Shown here in pieces: positions 18,425 to 26,566 of a stretch of DNA of 64,000 nucleotides. Location of the stretch: NCBI GenBank assembly GCA_045657665.1, contig JAZOTN010000038.1:186001-250000 (forward strand), in the 5' to 3' direction. This stretch comes from RUG12461 sp045657665. GTDB lineage: Bacteria > Bacillota > Clostridia > Lachnospirales > Lachnospiraceae. The number at the start of each line of letters is the position of its first letter. The stretch's first letter is position 1. Under the pieces are notes generated by a model. It had not been told where the DNA came from. It saw only the letters and a list, made by a program, of their open reading frames with translations, and did not search any database. The position numbers and the translations under genes are program-made.

Positions 18425-19201
18425 ATGAAACGATCATGGAAAAAAGCGCTGGCGGTAACGTCCTTATCGATTTTTTTAACGGGACTCGTTCTGATACCGG
18501 AGAATCTATATGCTGCTCCAAAGGGAAAGAGTGTCTCCGAGGTTGCGCAGGACGCAGAGGACATTCTTACGATCTTCCAGAAATCCTGGCGGAAAGCGCA
18601 CGACATTAAAGAAGTGAAGAAGGAGACGAAGGAAAAAAGCGAAGGGGAAGCAGCCATCGATATGATCGCGGGCCCTGAGAAGCATACAGAGGATGTGACC
18701 TTAAAAGGTGATCCTTCGCTTTCCGATTTCGAATGGGTTGCGGATCAGGTGAAAGACAGCTGGCTCAGGTATAACTCTGATACTTACGAAGGGAGTACGG
18801 GGGTCACCCGGTTTATGGGCAGGGATGCTATGCTGGGCGAATGGAAGGTGCTGCTTCTCAGTGATTATTATGACTGGCCGGATGAGTCGACACTGAGTGC
18901 GGATTCCGATTTCAGCTTCGTGCTGTCTGAGCCGCTTTTTCTCGGTACGATCGAATTCCGGGATGACGGAACAGCAACGTTGACACCGTATCAGGTTCTT
19001 TCGGATTACATACCGTCGACTGGACCGGCGGAGATGACCTGGACTTACGAGGATGGCTATTTTGAGGGCGCAGAGAGCGCGGATGGGGTATACCGTTTTT
19101 ACTCTTCGGACTGCATGGATCTTGGAGACCGGCAGATAAACGACGGCTCCGTCGCGACATTTGGTGATGCAGAAGGAACCCTCTATCTGACAAGACCGTA
19201 A
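18425..19201 (+). CDS. Secreted LTRP-domain protein
   Basis: A 258-residue protein with a basic N-terminus and signal peptide (about 1-27, ending near YAAPKG), a charged helical segment, then a beta-rich domain beginning LSDFEWV, with GEWKVLLL and ending LYLTRP. The same pattern (DFxW, GxWKV, final LTRP/LTRT) ends the zinc-ribbon proteins at 10094 and 23322, so this is a free, exported version of that domain. GGAGGGG at 18411-18417 favours ATG 18425 over the ATG at 18419. Function unknown; last gene of the exporter-CotH operon. Confidence 0.72.
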   Translation: MKRSWKKALAVTSLSIFLTGLVLIPENLYAAPKGKSVSEVAQDAEDILTIFQKSWRKAHDIKEVKKETKEKSEGEAAIDMIAGPEKHTEDVTLKGDPSLSDFEWVADQVKDSWLRYNSDTYEGSTGVTRFMGRDAMLGEWKVLLLSDYYDWPDESTLSADSDFSFVLSEPLFLGTIEFRDDGTATLTPYQVLSDYIPSTGPAEMTWTYEDGYFEGAESADGVYRFYSSDCMDLGDRQINDGSVATFGDAEGTLYLTRP

Positions 19202-19252
19202 CGGGAGTCATGTCTGGAAGGGATCTACAAGTGGACGACGAAGAAATAATGC

Positions 19253-19281
19253 TTGTATATTCACGCATTACACTGTATAAT
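19253..19281 (+). promoter_or_regulatory. Promoter of hipBA
   Basis: TTGTAT at 19253-19258 and a consensus TATAAT at 19276-19281, 17 bases apart, in an AT-rich leader. Confidence 0.6.
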
Positions 19282-19303
19282 GTTTATAAAAAACAGCATT
19301 ATA
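19276..19303 (+). promoter_or_regulatory. Putative HipB operator
   Basis: TATAATG at 19276-19282 and CATTATA at 19297-19303 form a perfect 7-bp inverted repeat with a 14-base spacer that covers the -10 box. HipB-type antitoxins repress their own operons from such sites; binding here is inference. Confidence 0.5.
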
Positions 19304-19319
19304 TAACAAGAAGGGTGCG

Positions 19320-19631
19320 ATGGGAAAAGGAAAAGCGCTTCTATATCCACAAACTGCAAAAAAGCTGTGCACTACCGGCGAACAGATCAGGCTGGCCAGG
19401 CTTCGCAGGCATCTGACCGCACAGGATGTTGCGACAAGAGCGGGGATCGGACGGTCTACAGTTGCCGAAATCGAAAAAGGTTCTCCATCGGTTTCCATGG
19501 GAATGTATCTCGCGGTATTGAATGTACTTGGATTGCAGGATGATATTCTGCTTCTGGCAAAGGATGATGTCCTGGGTCGCACCTATCAGGATCTGGATCT
19601 TAAAATTCCGCGGAGAGTGAAAAAATCGTGA
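19320..19631 (+). CDS. HipB-like XRE-family antitoxin/repressor
   Basis: A 103-residue protein. Residues about 18-75 form a Cro/CI helix-turn-helix (GEQIRLARLRRHLTAQDVAT, then AGIGRSTVAEIEKG). It ends in a short basic tail (IPRRVKK). Directly followed by a HipA kinase with a GTGA overlap, the standard hipBA arrangement in which HipB binds the kinase and autorepresses the operon. AAGGGTG precedes the ATG. Confidence 0.88.
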   Translation: MGKGKALLYPQTAKKLCTTGEQIRLARLRRHLTAQDVATRAGIGRSTVAEIEKGSPSVSMGMYLAVLNVLGLQDDILLLAKDDVLGRTYQDLDLKIPRRVKKS

Positions 19632-20872
19632 GTAAAAAAGAAGTCTTTGTTTATGCTGCGTGGGAGAGCGACCGAAAAATCGGAACCATATTTCGGGATG
19701 TGATAAACGGTAACGAGATAACGTCCTTTGAATATGAAAAGGAATGGATCAGCAGTCATCCGCAGCTCCTTCTCGATCCAACGATACCACAGATGCCTTA
19801 TCGATCCTATCCGGAAGACAAACTTCTTTTCGGTGCGTTTGAGGATTCCTGTCCGGATCGTTGGGGGCGACGGCTGATAGACCGACGGGAGTCGTTGCGT
19901 GCGCGAAGAGAAGGGAGACGCCCGAAAAAGTTTTTTGAAACAGACTATCTTCTCGGGGTTCAGGATGCGGCGCGCATCGGAGGTTTTCGGTTTAAGACCG
20001 GAGAAAGCGGGGAATTTCTTGGAGCGGATGAGCTTCCCATTCCTCCGATTACTTCCATTCGCGAATTGGAGCAGATTTCACTCGGTTATGAAAGCGGCGA
20101 GGATGATCGGTGGATTACAAGGCTTGTTGCCCCCGGATCTTCTCTTGGCGGGGCAAGACCAAAAGCAACGGTGCTTGGAGAAGATGGTGCGCTATGGATT
20201 GCAAAATTCCCGTCAAAAAATGATGATTATGATATCGGCGCCTGGGAAAAGGTGGTTCATGATATGGCGGAAGACTGCGGCATCCGTGTTCCGGAGGCAA
20301 GAATCTGTCACTATAATTCCCTGGGAAGCACCTATCTTTCGAAGCGTTTTGACAGGAACCCGGAAACAAAGGCCCGCGTTCATTTCGCTTCGGCGATGAC
20401 GATGCTGGGAGTCCGGGATCATAGTACGGATGGTCTTGGATTCCTGGATCTTGCGGAAGCAGTTGACCGGATCACAGCACATCCCGAACCGGAATTACGA
20501 GAGCTTTACCGGCGGGTTATCTTTGATGTTGCGGTTTCCAATCAGGACGATCATTTGAGGAACCACGGCTTTTTGCTCGAAGGGGAGGGCTGGCGGCTTT
20601 CTCCGGCTTTTGATATCAACCCTGTTCATAATGCGGATTTTCTATCTATGAATCTTGACGAAAACGACGCCTATCGATCCTTTGAAAAGGTTCTTGAGAC
20701 AGCCCCGTTTTATCACATCGAAAAGGATGAAGCCCTGGAGATGATCCATCGGATTTCATCTGTCGTTTCTGACTCCTGGGATGAATGCGCAGCAAAATGC
20801 GGTATAAAACAAAGTGAACGAAAGTTTATGTCCTCTGCGTTTTCTCTGACGGAAGAGGGACGAAAACTGTGA
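19628..20872 (+). CDS. HipA-like serine/threonine kinase toxin
   Basis: A 414-residue HipA-family kinase. It shows an N-terminal subdomain, a Gly-rich loop SSLGGARPKA (about 171-180), an ATP-lysine region ALWIAKFPS, the catalytic SNQDDHLRNHGF (Asp near 308) and the metal-binding AFDINP (Asp near 329). Well-studied HipA proteins phosphorylate glutamyl-tRNA synthetase and halt translation; relatives have other targets, so the target here is open. It starts at GTG 19628 overlapping the HipB stop. Intact, so likely a working toxin-antitoxin or regulatory pair. Confidence 0.9.
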   Translation: MSKKEVFVYAAWESDRKIGTIFRDVINGNEITSFEYEKEWISSHPQLLLDPTIPQMPYRSYPEDKLLFGAFEDSCPDRWGRRLIDRRESLRARREGRRPKKFFETDYLLGVQDAARIGGFRFKTGESGEFLGADELPIPPITSIRELEQISLGYESGEDDRWITRLVAPGSSLGGARPKATVLGEDGALWIAKFPSKNDDYDIGAWEKVVHDMAEDCGIRVPEARICHYNSLGSTYLSKRFDRNPETKARVHFASAMTMLGVRDHSTDGLGFLDLAEAVDRITAHPEPELRELYRRVIFDVAVSNQDDHLRNHGFLLEGEGWRLSPAFDINPVHNADFLSMNLDENDAYRSFEKVLETAPFYHIEKDEALEMIHRISSVVSDSWDECAAKCGIKQSERKFMSSAFSLTEEGRKL

Positions 20873-20941
20873 TCACTGTTCCGAACATCGGTGTGTGTCA
20901 TTTTGGTACATATCAACTTGACATTCTGGAACATAAGAGTC

Positions 20942-20970
20942 TTGCGAAAATATCAAAAGAATGATACGAT
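20942..20970 (+). promoter_or_regulatory. Putative promoter of AAA ATPase gene
   Basis: TTGCGA at 20942-20947 and TACGAT at 20965-20970, 17 bases apart, inside an AT-rich 189-base gap. The gap also holds an 11-base palindrome, TGTTCCGAACA at 20877-20887, and nothing else I recognise. Confidence 0.5.
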
Positions 20971-21061
20971 AATTCTAGCGAAATATAAGCAAAATACTTG
21001 AGATAATCCGCTAAAATACATCAAAAGAAATGAATTTCAGCAAATTATAAAGGAGAACCCC

Positions 21062-22492
21062 GTGGGTATCATTGGCCGCGAACGAGAATATGAGGTGCTT
21101 GAAGCATGCGTCGCCTCAAAGAAACCGGAATTTTTGATCGTATTCGGACGACGGCGTGTCGGAAAAACATATCTGATCAGAGAGTTCTTTCATGAACGCT
21201 TCAGCTTTTATTCCACCGGAATACCTGATGAGAAAACCAGGAATCAGTTGAAGGCATTTAACGAATCCCTGATGTATTACGGAGATACGATAAAGACCAT
21301 CCCGAAAGACTGGTTTGAAGCCTTCCGGAGACTTCGCGCTTTACTCGAAAAAGAAGATATTCCGAGAGAACGCGTCAGTGGAAAAAGAGTGATATTTCTG
21401 GATGAGGTGCCGTGGATGGATACGGCACGATCCGACTTCAAATCTGCGTTTGATTTCTTTTGGAACAGCTGGGGATCTGCGCAGAAGGATCTGCTGCTGA
21501 TTGTTTGCGGATCCGCCACATCATGGATCATCACCAATATTTTGAATGACAGGGGCGGCTTTCATAACAGGGTGACAAAGCGTCTTCGGCTGGATCCTTT
21601 TACGCTGGGAGAATGCGAGGAATTCTATAAGCAGAACGGAATAAACCTGGGGAGGGATAAGATCATTGAAAGTTACATGATCTTCGGTGGCATCCCGTAT
21701 TATCTGAATCTCTATGACAGAAAACAGAGTTTACCCCAGAATGTAGACAGCCTTATTTTTGATGAGAGAGGCGATCTGCATGATGAATATGACCATCTGT
21801 TCCGATCCCTGTTTAAAAATCCGAATAACCATGAAAAGCTGATCGAGGCCATGGCTCTCAAACGGAAGGGGCTGCAGCGGACGGATCTGGCAGACTGTTC
21901 CGGAGTCTCTGACGGGGAAAGTCTTACAAAAGCACTCCGTGAGCTGGTGGAGTGTGGGTTTGTCCGAAAATATGAAAACTATTCTACCAAAAAGAACGGA
22001 TGCTTTTATCAGGTTATCGATCCCTTTGTATTATTCAGCCTGCATTTTTTGAAGAAGCCTGTCATAAAGTCATGGCAGACCTTTACGAAATCTCCGGACT
22101 ACTATGCCTGGAGAGGAAACGCATTTGAAATTGTCTGCCTGAATCATATTCCGCAGATAAAAGGGGCGCTTGGCATATCCGGTGTTGAAAGCGCCGAGTA
22201 TTCCTGGAAGAGTAATGCAAAGGGAGGCGGTGCGCAGATAGATCTTCTGATCGACAGACGGGATGACGTTATTAATCTCTGTGAAATGAAATGCACAGAC
22301 AGTGAATTCGTGATTGACAGAAAATACCGAGAAGAACTCCTTCACAAATTTACTGTATTTACGGAAGAAGCCGCCCCGAAGAAATCCGTTCATATCACCA
22401 TGATCACATCGAATGGGTTGAAGAAAAACGAGCATGCAGAAATTGTACAGAATATCGTAGAGCCTGACAGATTGTTTCGTTCCATTGAGTAA
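21062..22492 (+). CDS. AAA ATPase with C-terminal nuclease-like (DUF234-type) domain
   Basis: A 476-residue cytoplasmic ATPase of the archaeal-type AAA/DUF234 family. Walker A FGRRRVGKT (about 28-36), Walker B RVIFLDEVPW and the GSATSW sensor are present. A winged-helix segment (RKGLQRTDLADCSGVSDG) follows, then a C-terminal PD-(D/E)xK-like core (QIDLLIDRR ... CEMK). Roles are unknown; members are scattered, often single genes in accessory DNA. GTG start with AAAGGAG upstream. It stands alone with its own promoter. Confidence 0.85.
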   Translation: MGIIGREREYEVLEACVASKKPEFLIVFGRRRVGKTYLIREFFHERFSFYSTGIPDEKTRNQLKAFNESLMYYGDTIKTIPKDWFEAFRRLRALLEKEDIPRERVSGKRVIFLDEVPWMDTARSDFKSAFDFFWNSWGSAQKDLLLIVCGSATSWIITNILNDRGGFHNRVTKRLRLDPFTLGECEEFYKQNGINLGRDKIIESYMIFGGIPYYLNLYDRKQSLPQNVDSLIFDERGDLHDEYDHLFRSLFKNPNNHEKLIEAMALKRKGLQRTDLADCSGVSDGESLTKALRELVECGFVRKYENYSTKKNGCFYQVIDPFVLFSLHFLKKPVIKSWQTFTKSPDYYAWRGNAFEIVCLNHIPQIKGALGISGVESAEYSWKSNAKGGGAQIDLLIDRRDDVINLCEMKCTDSEFVIDRKYREELLHKFTVFTEEAAPKKSVHITMITSNGLKKNEHAEIVQNIVEPDRLFRSIE

Positions 22493-22521
22493 ACTGAAAT
22501 AAAAAGCATTCCGATTCAGAC

Positions 22522-22568
22522 AGCGTGACACAAATTGTCATTGACAAATCGTGTCATGCTCTTTTTTT
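22522..22568 (+). terminator. Terminator-like hairpin, copy B of shared element
   Basis: AGCGTGACAC at 22522-22531 pairs with GTGTCATGCT at 22551-22560 (one G-T). The interior holds a nested TTGTCA/TGACAA repeat, and a run of T follows at 22562-22568. It ends the AAA ATPase gene and precedes a broken zinc-ribbon gene. At the spacing used in copies A and C there is a weak -10, TAAACT at 22585-22590. Confidence 0.75.
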
Positions 22569-22672
22569 GTGCGACTATGCGAGATAAACTGAAAAAAGAA
22601 AGACATAAGAGCCAAATGACAAAGAACTTTCTCATTCTGAGAAGTGAGCGCAGAAACAAAAGGAGGATCAAT

Positions 22673-23193
22673 ATGGAAACAAGAACTACCGTTTGCCCGT
22701 CCTGCGGCGGGAAAGTCGTTTTTGATCCGACACTCGGAAAAGTGAAGTGTGAATTTTGCGGAACGGTATGATGTATCTATGGAGGAGTGCAGGGAACGTG
22801 CGCACAAGATGGGGCGAAAAAACCTGTAAATTTGCCATGAACGGACAGACGGGAAGGATGGTGGGAGATCTGCCGGTTAGCCTGTTTCGGATGATGGCTG
22901 TGCTGATCCCTCTGTTTCTTGGAATTCTTTTCGTGGGCCTTCTCGTCATGGCTGCAATAGATGCGGAAATGCCTGCAGCACTCTTTGCTTACCTGATCGT
23001 TCCGGTTTTTGTCTGTGTTTTTGTCGGGATACTCCTTTACTCCGGGATGAAATCCGTTGAAAAAGCGGAGTCTGCTTCGAAATATATGACTGGTTCATTG
23101 AAGCTGACAGGCAGTCATGAAGAGGTGGTTGGTATTGCCGGAGCAAAGAAGTTCATTAAGGAGACAAAGAATCAGAAGAAGACTAGTACGTGA
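22673..23193 (+). pseudogene. Decayed TFIIB-type zinc-ribbon membrane protein
   Basis: Opens with a good AGGAGG site, an ATG and an intact ribbon (CPSCGGKVVF ... CEFCG), but the frame stops at 22771. A frame one base on continues sensibly (YDVSMEECRERAHK) to a stop near 22830. In a third frame the typical C-terminal part appears (TRWGEKTCKFAMNGQTGRMV, then GDLPVS, then two membrane helices), ending at TGA 23193. Intact relatives have two more ribbons in the middle, so a large internal deletion plus frameshifts is the likely history. The closing TGA lies inside copy C of the shared element. A 32-residue ribbon peptide could still be made. Confidence 0.72.
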
Positions 23194-23255
23194 CATAAAT
23201 TGTCAATGACAAATGACGTCACGCCCTGTCATTTGATTTGTCACACTGTTAGAAT
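23189..23255 (+). promoter_or_regulatory. Shared inverted-repeat element, copy C, with promoter
   Basis: CGTGAC at 23189-23194 pairs with GTCACG at 23218-23223. A nested TTGTCA/TGACAA pair lies inside, and a competing CAAATGAC/GTCATTTG stem spans 23210-23235. No T run follows, so this copy is not a terminator. CTGTCA at 23226-23231 and TAGAAT at 23250-23255 (18-base spacer) match copy A in position and probably start the next gene. Confidence 0.55.
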
Positions 23256-23321
23256 AATTACCATAGTGTGGAATGATGTCCTGTTGCTCTGACATCTATG
23301 GAAGAAGAGGTGATTTCAGAT

Positions 23322-24425
23322 ATGATCTGTCCAAAATGCGGCACGAATCTGCCGGAAGGAAAAAAGTTCTGTACAAAATGCGGGACACCGCTTTCGGGAG
23401 GCGCTCCTTCTGATCCGAGGCCGGTGATGCCGACCCATGTACCGACGCCGCCGGATCCTCCGAAGCAGGAAGGGCCGATTCCGGAGCCTCCGCGTCAGAG
23501 CGCGCCGCAGCTAACGTATCCGCAGCAAAACAATCCGCAGAGCATGCCTCCGCAGTCAGGCGGATCCGTCGGCAAAGGCGGCAGGGATATGAAAAAGATT
23601 CTGATCCTTGTGATCATCATTGCCGCTGCTGCAGTCGTCGCACTCGTGGTCCTTTTCGTAAAGCCGGGGATTCTCGTTAATAACCAGCCCCAACGTACCG
23701 CGTCAAGAGATCGTGACCGGGATAAGGATGATGATGAGGACGACGAAGATGATGAGGACGAGGAGGAGACCGAAGAGGTAACGGAGGAGGAGACCGAAAC
23801 GGAAACCGAGACCGAGACAGAGACCGAAACGGAAACGGAGACGGAAACGGAGACCGAAACAGAGACTGCAAAACCAGACAGCGGGTCAAGCGGATCGGCT
23901 CCGTCCATCGTGACGAAGCAGGATATCGCTGATTTTAATATGAACTACTATAACAGCGATACCGATTATCCGACACTGGAAGATTTCAGGTGGTATTGGG
24001 ATGCTCTGGAGTTTGACGAACTAGAGGATGGCTATTATTTTCCGGATCCCATGTATGATTATGAGAAGCTGACCACGGCAGATGAGGTGGCAGGAAGCTG
24101 GAAGATGGTTCTCTATCTGGATCCGGACAATCTGAGAAATCCGGATGATCTGGACTTTGCAAAAGCAAATATCAGTTTCAATCAGGCAGGAAGTACCTTT
24201 AACTGTAAGTTCCCTGCGGGAACCTCCTATTTCCTTGAGGGCGGGCAGACCCCGGACTGGGATGGCAATAAGTATTCGCTGTCATTTATGAGCGACGAGC
24301 AACTTGGGGTAGAGGATATTTTCATTGGATTTTTCTTTGAAACGCCGGATGGCAGACAATATGGTATCGGGCAGGTGATGTATGCGGGCGGAACCCTGGC
24401 AGATGTTGCCCTGACCAGAACCTGA
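23322..24425 (+). CDS. Zinc-ribbon membrane protein with Glu-Thr stalk and LTRT domain
   Basis: A 367-residue paralog of the 10094 product: ribbon CPKCG...CTKCG at 3-21, Pro-rich linker to about 85, membrane helix about 91-114, acidic then Glu-Thr stalk (about 135-180), and a C-terminal domain with DFRWYW, GSWKMVLY and final ALTRT. The linker and outer domain differ far more from the 10094 protein than the ribbon and helix do. I start at ATG 23322 by alignment with the paralog and the AGAGG at 23306-23310, not at ATG 23298. Function unknown; topology as for the paralog. Confidence 0.8.
   Translation: MICPKCGTNLPEGKKFCTKCGTPLSGGAPSDPRPVMPTHVPTPPDPPKQEGPIPEPPRQSAPQLTYPQQNNPQSMPPQSGGSVGKGGRDMKKILILVIIIAAAAVVALVVLFVKPGILVNNQPQRTASRDRDRDKDDDEDDEDDEDEEETEEVTEEETETETETETETETETETETETETETAKPDSGSSGSAPSIVTKQDIADFNMNYYNSDTDYPTLEDFRWYWDALEFDELEDGYYFPDPMYDYEKLTTADEVAGSWKMVLYLDPDNLRNPDDLDFAKANISFNQAGSTFNCKFPAGTSYFLEGGQTPDWDGNKYSLSFMSDEQLGVEDIFIGFFFETPDGRQYGIGQVMYAGGTLADVALTRT
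23763..23861 (+). repeat. Degenerate hexamer repeat (Glu-Thr stalk)
   Basis: About fifteen near-continuous Glu-Thr codon pairs built from GAGACC, GAAACG and GAGACG units, the longest of the three such tracts in the window. Confidence 0.8.
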
Positions 24426-24441
24426 GATTGGGGAGATGTAT

Positions 24442-25905
24442 ATGTCGGAGGAAACGATGACTTTCTGTGAGAAACTGAATCTTCTGATGAAAGGTCTTCA
24501 GGCATCCAATCAGGAGATCGCGTCCTGTGCCGGGTTTGACCGGACCAATATCAGTCATTTCAGAAGCGGGAAAAGAATCCCGGATAAGAACGGATCCGCT
24601 GCAAGGAAACTGGCGGCTGGATTCCTTCAATACGCAGGAAACGAGGGAAGGCTTCCGGAGCTGAAAGCCATTATCGGAGCCGATCCAAAATTTTGCGTGG
24701 GGTCTCAAGCGGCGGAAGAAGAGACGGCGCTTTCTGATGCGCTTTTGAACTGGCTTTTTGAAGGCGTCCCCGACCGGACGGCAGAGAGAAAAGAGAAAAA
24801 GAAAGGTGATACGAGAGCGTTCGGCGAGCGCCTCGATCAGGCCATGAAGCTGGCGGAGATATCCAATAACCGCCTGGCGAAGCTCATCAATGTGGATACT
24901 TCCCTTATCAGCCGGTATCGGCTTGGGGAGCGGATGCCCCGCGCCAGCTCCGAGATCGTCGAGATGATGGGGGCGACCCTCTGGCGGCGTATCAATGCGA
25001 ATGGAAAAGAAAAGGAGTTGGCACGTATCATGCGTGCCACCGGACAAGACCTTCTTTGGGAGGATTTTTATTCATGGCTTTTCCGGGAGGAATTCCTTCG
25101 GGATTATGTAGTTCCTCCGGGGGAAAAGCAATTGTTCGCTTTTGAGGCAGAGCCTCTGAAAGTGGGCGAGCATCTGCCGGATGTGGAGACAGTGCTTCGG
25201 GAGATTCCCTCGGATGACTTAAGGCGGGTGTATTATGGCATTCAGGGGATCCGGGAGGCAGTGCTCCGGTTTCTTTCCGGAGTGTTGGAATGTGGTGCAG
25301 AAGAGGTCATGCTCTTTTCCGATGAAGGGATGGAATGGATGACGGGTGATGCCGCCTTCCGGATAAAATGGGCATCACTGATGAGCGAATGCGTAAAGCG
25401 GGGAGTCAGGATCCGTATCATTCATTATATCGAACGGGACCTGGGGGAAATGGTCGAAGCGATACAGAGCTGGCTCCCGCTTTATTTGTCCGGGATGATT
25501 GAGCCATGGTATCTGAATAAGATGCCCGATAACCGGTTCACACATACCATGTTTCTGTGCCCCGGATGTTTTTCAGTCGAGGCAGTGCATGTTGCGGGAT
25601 TGGAGAGCGAGGGGATCTATTATTTTCTGACGGAAGAATCATCGCTTCTGCATCTTGGGAAGAGCTTTGAAAAGCTGGTGGAACGTGCCCGCCCGTTGAT
25701 CTCATTTTCGAATCCGGATATTCCGGTGTTTCAAAAGGCAAAGATCTCGGTGTACCGGAAAGCTGTTGTGGTCACCAATGTGGAGGAACCGCAGTATTCT
25801 TTCAGTTTTACGCATCCCGCAATGATCCGGGCGTTTCGTGCGTATGTTGAAAAGCTCCAGAAAACAGTTCGTAGGGAGAGAAAATATGCGAAAAACGATT
25901 ACTGA
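24442..25905 (+). CDS. Double helix-turn-helix (XRE) regulator with large C-terminal domain
   Basis: A 487-residue cytoplasmic protein with two Cro/CI-type HTH regions, one at about 5-60 (NQEIASCAGFDRTNISHFRS) and one at about 128-180 (NNRLAKLINVDTSLISRYRL). A C-terminal domain of some 270 residues follows; its segment RIRIIHYIERDLGEMVEAI, with ALFSDEGMEWM-like text before it, recalls regulators with a phospholipase-D-like fold. No HxK catalytic pair is visible. It starts 17 bases after the 23322 gene and ends against the next lipoprotein gene, so it may control the envelope genes around it; that is inference. GGGGAG favours ATG 24442 over ATG 24436. Confidence 0.75.
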   Translation: MSEETMTFCEKLNLLMKGLQASNQEIASCAGFDRTNISHFRSGKRIPDKNGSAARKLAAGFLQYAGNEGRLPELKAIIGADPKFCVGSQAAEEETALSDALLNWLFEGVPDRTAERKEKKKGDTRAFGERLDQAMKLAEISNNRLAKLINVDTSLISRYRLGERMPRASSEIVEMMGATLWRRINANGKEKELARIMRATGQDLLWEDFYSWLFREEFLRDYVVPPGEKQLFAFEAEPLKVGEHLPDVETVLREIPSDDLRRVYYGIQGIREAVLRFLSGVLECGAEEVMLFSDEGMEWMTGDAAFRIKWASLMSECVKRGVRIRIIHYIERDLGEMVEAIQSWLPLYLSGMIEPWYLNKMPDNRFTHTMFLCPGCFSVEAVHVAGLESEGIYYFLTEESSLLHLGKSFEKLVERARPLISFSNPDIPVFQKAKISVYRKAVVVTNVEEPQYSFSFTHPAMIRAFRAYVEKLQKTVRRERKYAKNDY

Positions 25906-26516
25906 TGCTGCTTTTGGTTGGAATAATGGCTTTTTCTGCGACAGCCTGTGGTAACAATGATAACGGAAGGTCACGTACTTCCCGGGAGGATAGGGATGAT
26001 GATGACGATGATGAGGATGAAGACGGCGAGGATGACTATAAGGGCTATCTGCTCTGCAAATACTCCGTCAGCGGATCGAGCCTCAAGGATAACGGTATCA
26101 TTGACGAGCAGGTGTATGTAGCGGCGGTGACGGATGATGCGGTTTACTATTATGTGAATGTGGAGGACGGTGAGGGTGATCTTTACCAGTGGAAAAAAGG
26201 GAACTACACGCGTATCGCAAAGAACGTCAACTCGGACGGCACGAGGAGGGTCGGCGATGATGGATACTATTGCCTGACAACGGATACCGATGATGAGGGA
26301 TATGAGCTGACACTTTTTGACAGTAACGGCGAAAAGCTGGACAAGGTGGATGACGGGATCGAGAACAGTGTGTATTTCAGGCACAACCGGATCTGTTATA
26401 TCAAGGACGATGCACTGTATCTCTATGACGGAGGCGGTTCGGAAAAGATCTCCAAGAATGTGGTTTCCTGGTGGTATAACGGGGATGCCGGAGCAACGTA
26501 TCTCTCCAGTCCGTGA
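25886..26516 (+). pseudogene. Small acidic lipoprotein gene, probable frameshift near start
   Basis: The well-placed start is ATG 25886 behind GGGAG, reading MRKTIT, but that frame soon leaves the lipoprotein sequence. One base along, ATG 25905 (overlapping the upstream stop as TGATG) opens MLLLVGIMAFSATAC, a lipobox with no basic N-region, then an Asp-rich linker and a domain of Tyr/Trp-rich short repeats (DAVYYYV, DDGYYCL, DDALYLY) ending YLSSP. A lost base between the two would explain both. Translation from 25905 by coupling is possible, giving 203 residues. Function unknown; the repeats resemble cell-surface propeller-like domains. Confidence 0.55.
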
Positions 26517-26566
26517 CCACTGGGACTTTGATATTTTCCTGTGTAGTTTCCTAAAGGGAGGATCTT

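Noticed and set aside
19210..19416. Open frame ahead of hipB
   Set aside because: It runs through the promoter and operator-like repeat of hipBA and lacks a ribosome binding site.
23763..23861. Short tandem repeats considered as a CRISPR array
   Set aside because: Units are six bases long, lie within a gene in frame and have no spacers.
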